37,249 bases of DNA from JAPHSX01 sp050298555 (lineage in GTDB: Bacteria > Pseudomonadota > Gammaproteobacteria > Thiohalomonadales > Thiohalomonadaceae), in NCBI GenBank assembly GCA_050298555.1, contig JBNKUL010000089.1:1-37249 (forward strand), given 5' to 3'. Below the pieces are notes generated by a model that was not told where the DNA came from, did not search any database, and saw only the letters and a program-made list of their open reading frames with translations. This document shows, one piece after another, positions 36,177-37,249 of this stretch (position 1 is its first letter; the number at the start of each line of letters is the position of its first letter). The position numbers and the translations under genes are program-made.

Positions 36177-36809
36177 TTACAGCTCGAAGCCCTTGCTCAC
36201 GCCGACCCAGAACTTGGTCTCACCGACAACAGCGGCATCGCTGTTGGTGACATTGGCACTAACATCGAAGCCTTCGAAGTTTTTGCTAACGCCAACAGAG
36301 AAGTCATTAACCTCGGAGTCAAACTCACGACCGAAGTGAACGCTAAGAGTAATCTCCTCCGGCAGCACCTCGGCCATCTCTGCACCAAGGTCCAGATATT
36401 TGTAGTCGTTCTCACCGATGTAGAGGGTACCGCTGAACATATCCATGGAGGCGCCAAGCTTGAACTCATGGGTGGCGTCAATGCCGCTGTCGGTGTAACC
36501 GTAGTAGATGAAGCCGAGGTCATAACCGATGTCACCCGCCTCGCCGGTAAAACCGCCATAGAGGTCGTACTCCGCACCCGGGTCCACATTAGAGGCCCAG
36601 GCACCGACATAAATACCGCTATCCATGGTGTAGTCAACACCGGCCTGCACGGCAAAGCCGTCGTCGGTCTGAGTGAGGCCACGCCAGACGTAGTTGGAGA
36701 CCACGGCGGCATTGGCGCTCATCTCCTCGGCCACAACGACACCGCTGGTCATACCAGTAGCGGCCAGTACAGCGCACGCGATGAGGGACTTGGTCATCTT
36801 TTTCATCAA
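36177..36809 (-). CDS. TorF-family putative porin, copy 3
   Basis: 210 residues. The signal peptide ends GVVVA before EEMSANAAVVSNYVWRGLTQ. It belongs to a second subtype with copy 4: the shared tail FEGFDVSANVTNSDAAVVGE and GVSKGFEL differs from copies 1 and 2, and the barrel is more acidic (MDSGIYVGAWASNVDPGAEY). It is preceded by a sigma-54 promoter at 36873-36888 and followed by a terminator, so it forms its own transcription unit. Confidence 0.88.
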   Translation of the reverse strand: MMKKMTKSLIACAVLAATGMTSGVVVAEEMSANAAVVSNYVWRGLTQTDDGFAVQAGVDYTMDSGIYVGAWASNVDPGAEYDLYGGFTGEAGDIGYDLGFIYYGYTDSGIDATHEFKLGASMDMFSGTLYIGENDYKYLDLGAEMAEVLPEEITLSVHFGREFDSEVNDFSVGVSKNFEGFDVSANVTNSDAAVVGETKFWVGVSKGFEL

Positions 36810-36872
36810 ATAAACTCCTTAGTTATCGGGTTATATATGTCGTGTAATACGGATTACCTCTCCCCATGCATC

Positions 36873-36888
36873 AGCACATTCCGTGCCA
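36873..36888 (-). promoter_or_regulatory. Sigma-54 promoter of porin 3
   Basis: Minus strand TGGCACGGAATGTGCT: exact GG-N10-GC spacing with a consensus -24 TGGCACG. It lies about 65 nt before the ATG. Confidence 0.82.
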
Positions 36889-36967
36889 GCGAAAACCGGG
36901 GTCAAATAGGGGAAATCCGGTCTCGAACGCACCAGGAGGGGGCACGAAGGGAAAAACTGAGAACACG

Positions 36968-36976
36968 ATTGGTGCA
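36968..36976 (-). promoter_or_regulatory. Candidate NtrC-type upstream element of porin 3
   Basis: Minus strand TGCACCAAT, 80 nt upstream of the -24 box, the same word and distance as at porin 2. Common ancestry of the two promoter regions could explain the match without binding. Confidence 0.4.
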
Positions 36977-36999
36977 ATCGGGGAAAAACGACGGGTAAT

Positions 37000-37032
37000 A
37001 AAAAACCCGCTGAGGCAAACCTCAGCGGGTTT
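37000..37032 (-). terminator. Intrinsic terminator after porin 4
   Basis: AACCCGCTGAGG and CCTCAGCGGGTT (37004-37015, 37020-37031) around CAAA, then T-run on the minus strand. It differs from the 36121-36148 stem only in the loop. Confidence 0.9.
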
Positions 37033-37055
37033 TGAGCTTTAGCGAGGTACGCTAA

Positions 37056-37249
37056 TTACAGCTCGAAGCCCTTGCTCACGCCGAGCCAGAACTTGGTCTC
37101 ACCAACAACAGCGGCATCGCTGTTGGTGACATTGGCGCTGACATCGAAGCCTTCGAAGTCCTTGCTGATGCCAACACCGAAGTCAGTAACTTCGGCCTCG
37201 AGCTCACGGCCGAGGTGAACGTTCAGGACGATATCTTCAGGCAGCATGT
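37056..37249 (-). CDS. TorF-family putative porin, copy 4 (C-terminal part; cut by window edge)
   Basis: The last 63-64 residues of a fourth family member; the start lies beyond the right edge. The tail FEGFDVSANVTNSDAAVVGE then TKFWLGVSKGFEL is nearly identical to copy 3, and the last 120 bp of the two genes differ at only a handful of bases, while more upstream residues (VLNVHLGRELEAEV against LSVHFGREFDSEV) diverge. This points to recent duplication or gene conversion of the 3' end. Confidence 0.85.
   Translation of the reverse strand, partial: MLPEDIVLNVHLGRELEAEVTDFGVGISKDFEGFDVSANVTNSDAAVVGETKFWLGVSKGFEL

Overview
The window looks like a piece of a gammaproteobacterial chromosome. The evidence is the gene set (full-length cobalamin-dependent MetH, a TtcA-type thiolase, LpxL/HtrB-type lipid A acyltransferases, PriA, ArgS followed by a SPOR protein, FetAB, GlnK-AmtB) and several families of GTAG-type REP palindromes between genes. 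A free-living or symbiotic sulfur-oxidiser-like lineage would fit, but that placement is a guess. No rRNA, tRNA or CRISPR array was seen.

Region 1 (1-6900) is an accessory island, visibly AT-richer than the rest. It starts with the 5' end of a RAYT-type Y1 transposase running off the left edge. Next come copies of a short repeat (core GGTCTGTCCCC), an orphan lipoprotein, a DUF2442 gene whose DUF4160 partner has been cut by one of the repeats, a translationally coupled KAP NTPase / NACHT-LRR pair, and a MntA/HepT toxin-antitoxin pair. The KAP + NACHT-LRR operon is the best candidate for an undescribed (anti-phage-like) system: two P-loop NTPases, one with a 22-residue leucine-rich repeat sensor, and no recognisable effector domain in either.

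Region 2 (6900-21600) is GC-rich core chromosome: metH (its stop codon lies in a REP), an acetylornithine-type aminotransferase coupled to a transglutaminase-like protein and preceded by an attenuator-like leader, two small unknown proteins, a rhodanese, a membrane diguanylate cyclase, a TtcA-like protein, two convergent lipid A acyltransferase paralogues, fructosamine kinase, a truncated haemoglobin, a PNPOx-like protein and an HDOD-GAF regulator.

Region 3 (21600-32650) begins with a gene-free stretch of about 390 bp carrying five DnaA-box-like 9-mers on both sides of an AT-rich segment, directly upstream of priA. Then follow argS, a SPOR protein and a membrane zinc protease; a FIST sensor protein plus a hybrid histidine kinase with no sensor domain of its own; a tail-anchored coiled-coil protein; the FetAB iron exporter; and a divergent CDGSH iron-sulfur protein.

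Region 4 (32650-37249) is a nitrogen-responsive block: glnK-amtB and four tandem paralogous TorF-family putative porins, the last cut by the right edge. Sigma-54 promoters with exact GG-N10-GC spacing precede glnK, the second porin and the third porin, and strong terminators separate the units. The layout predicts that ammonium uptake and the outer-membrane porins are induced together under nitrogen limitation.
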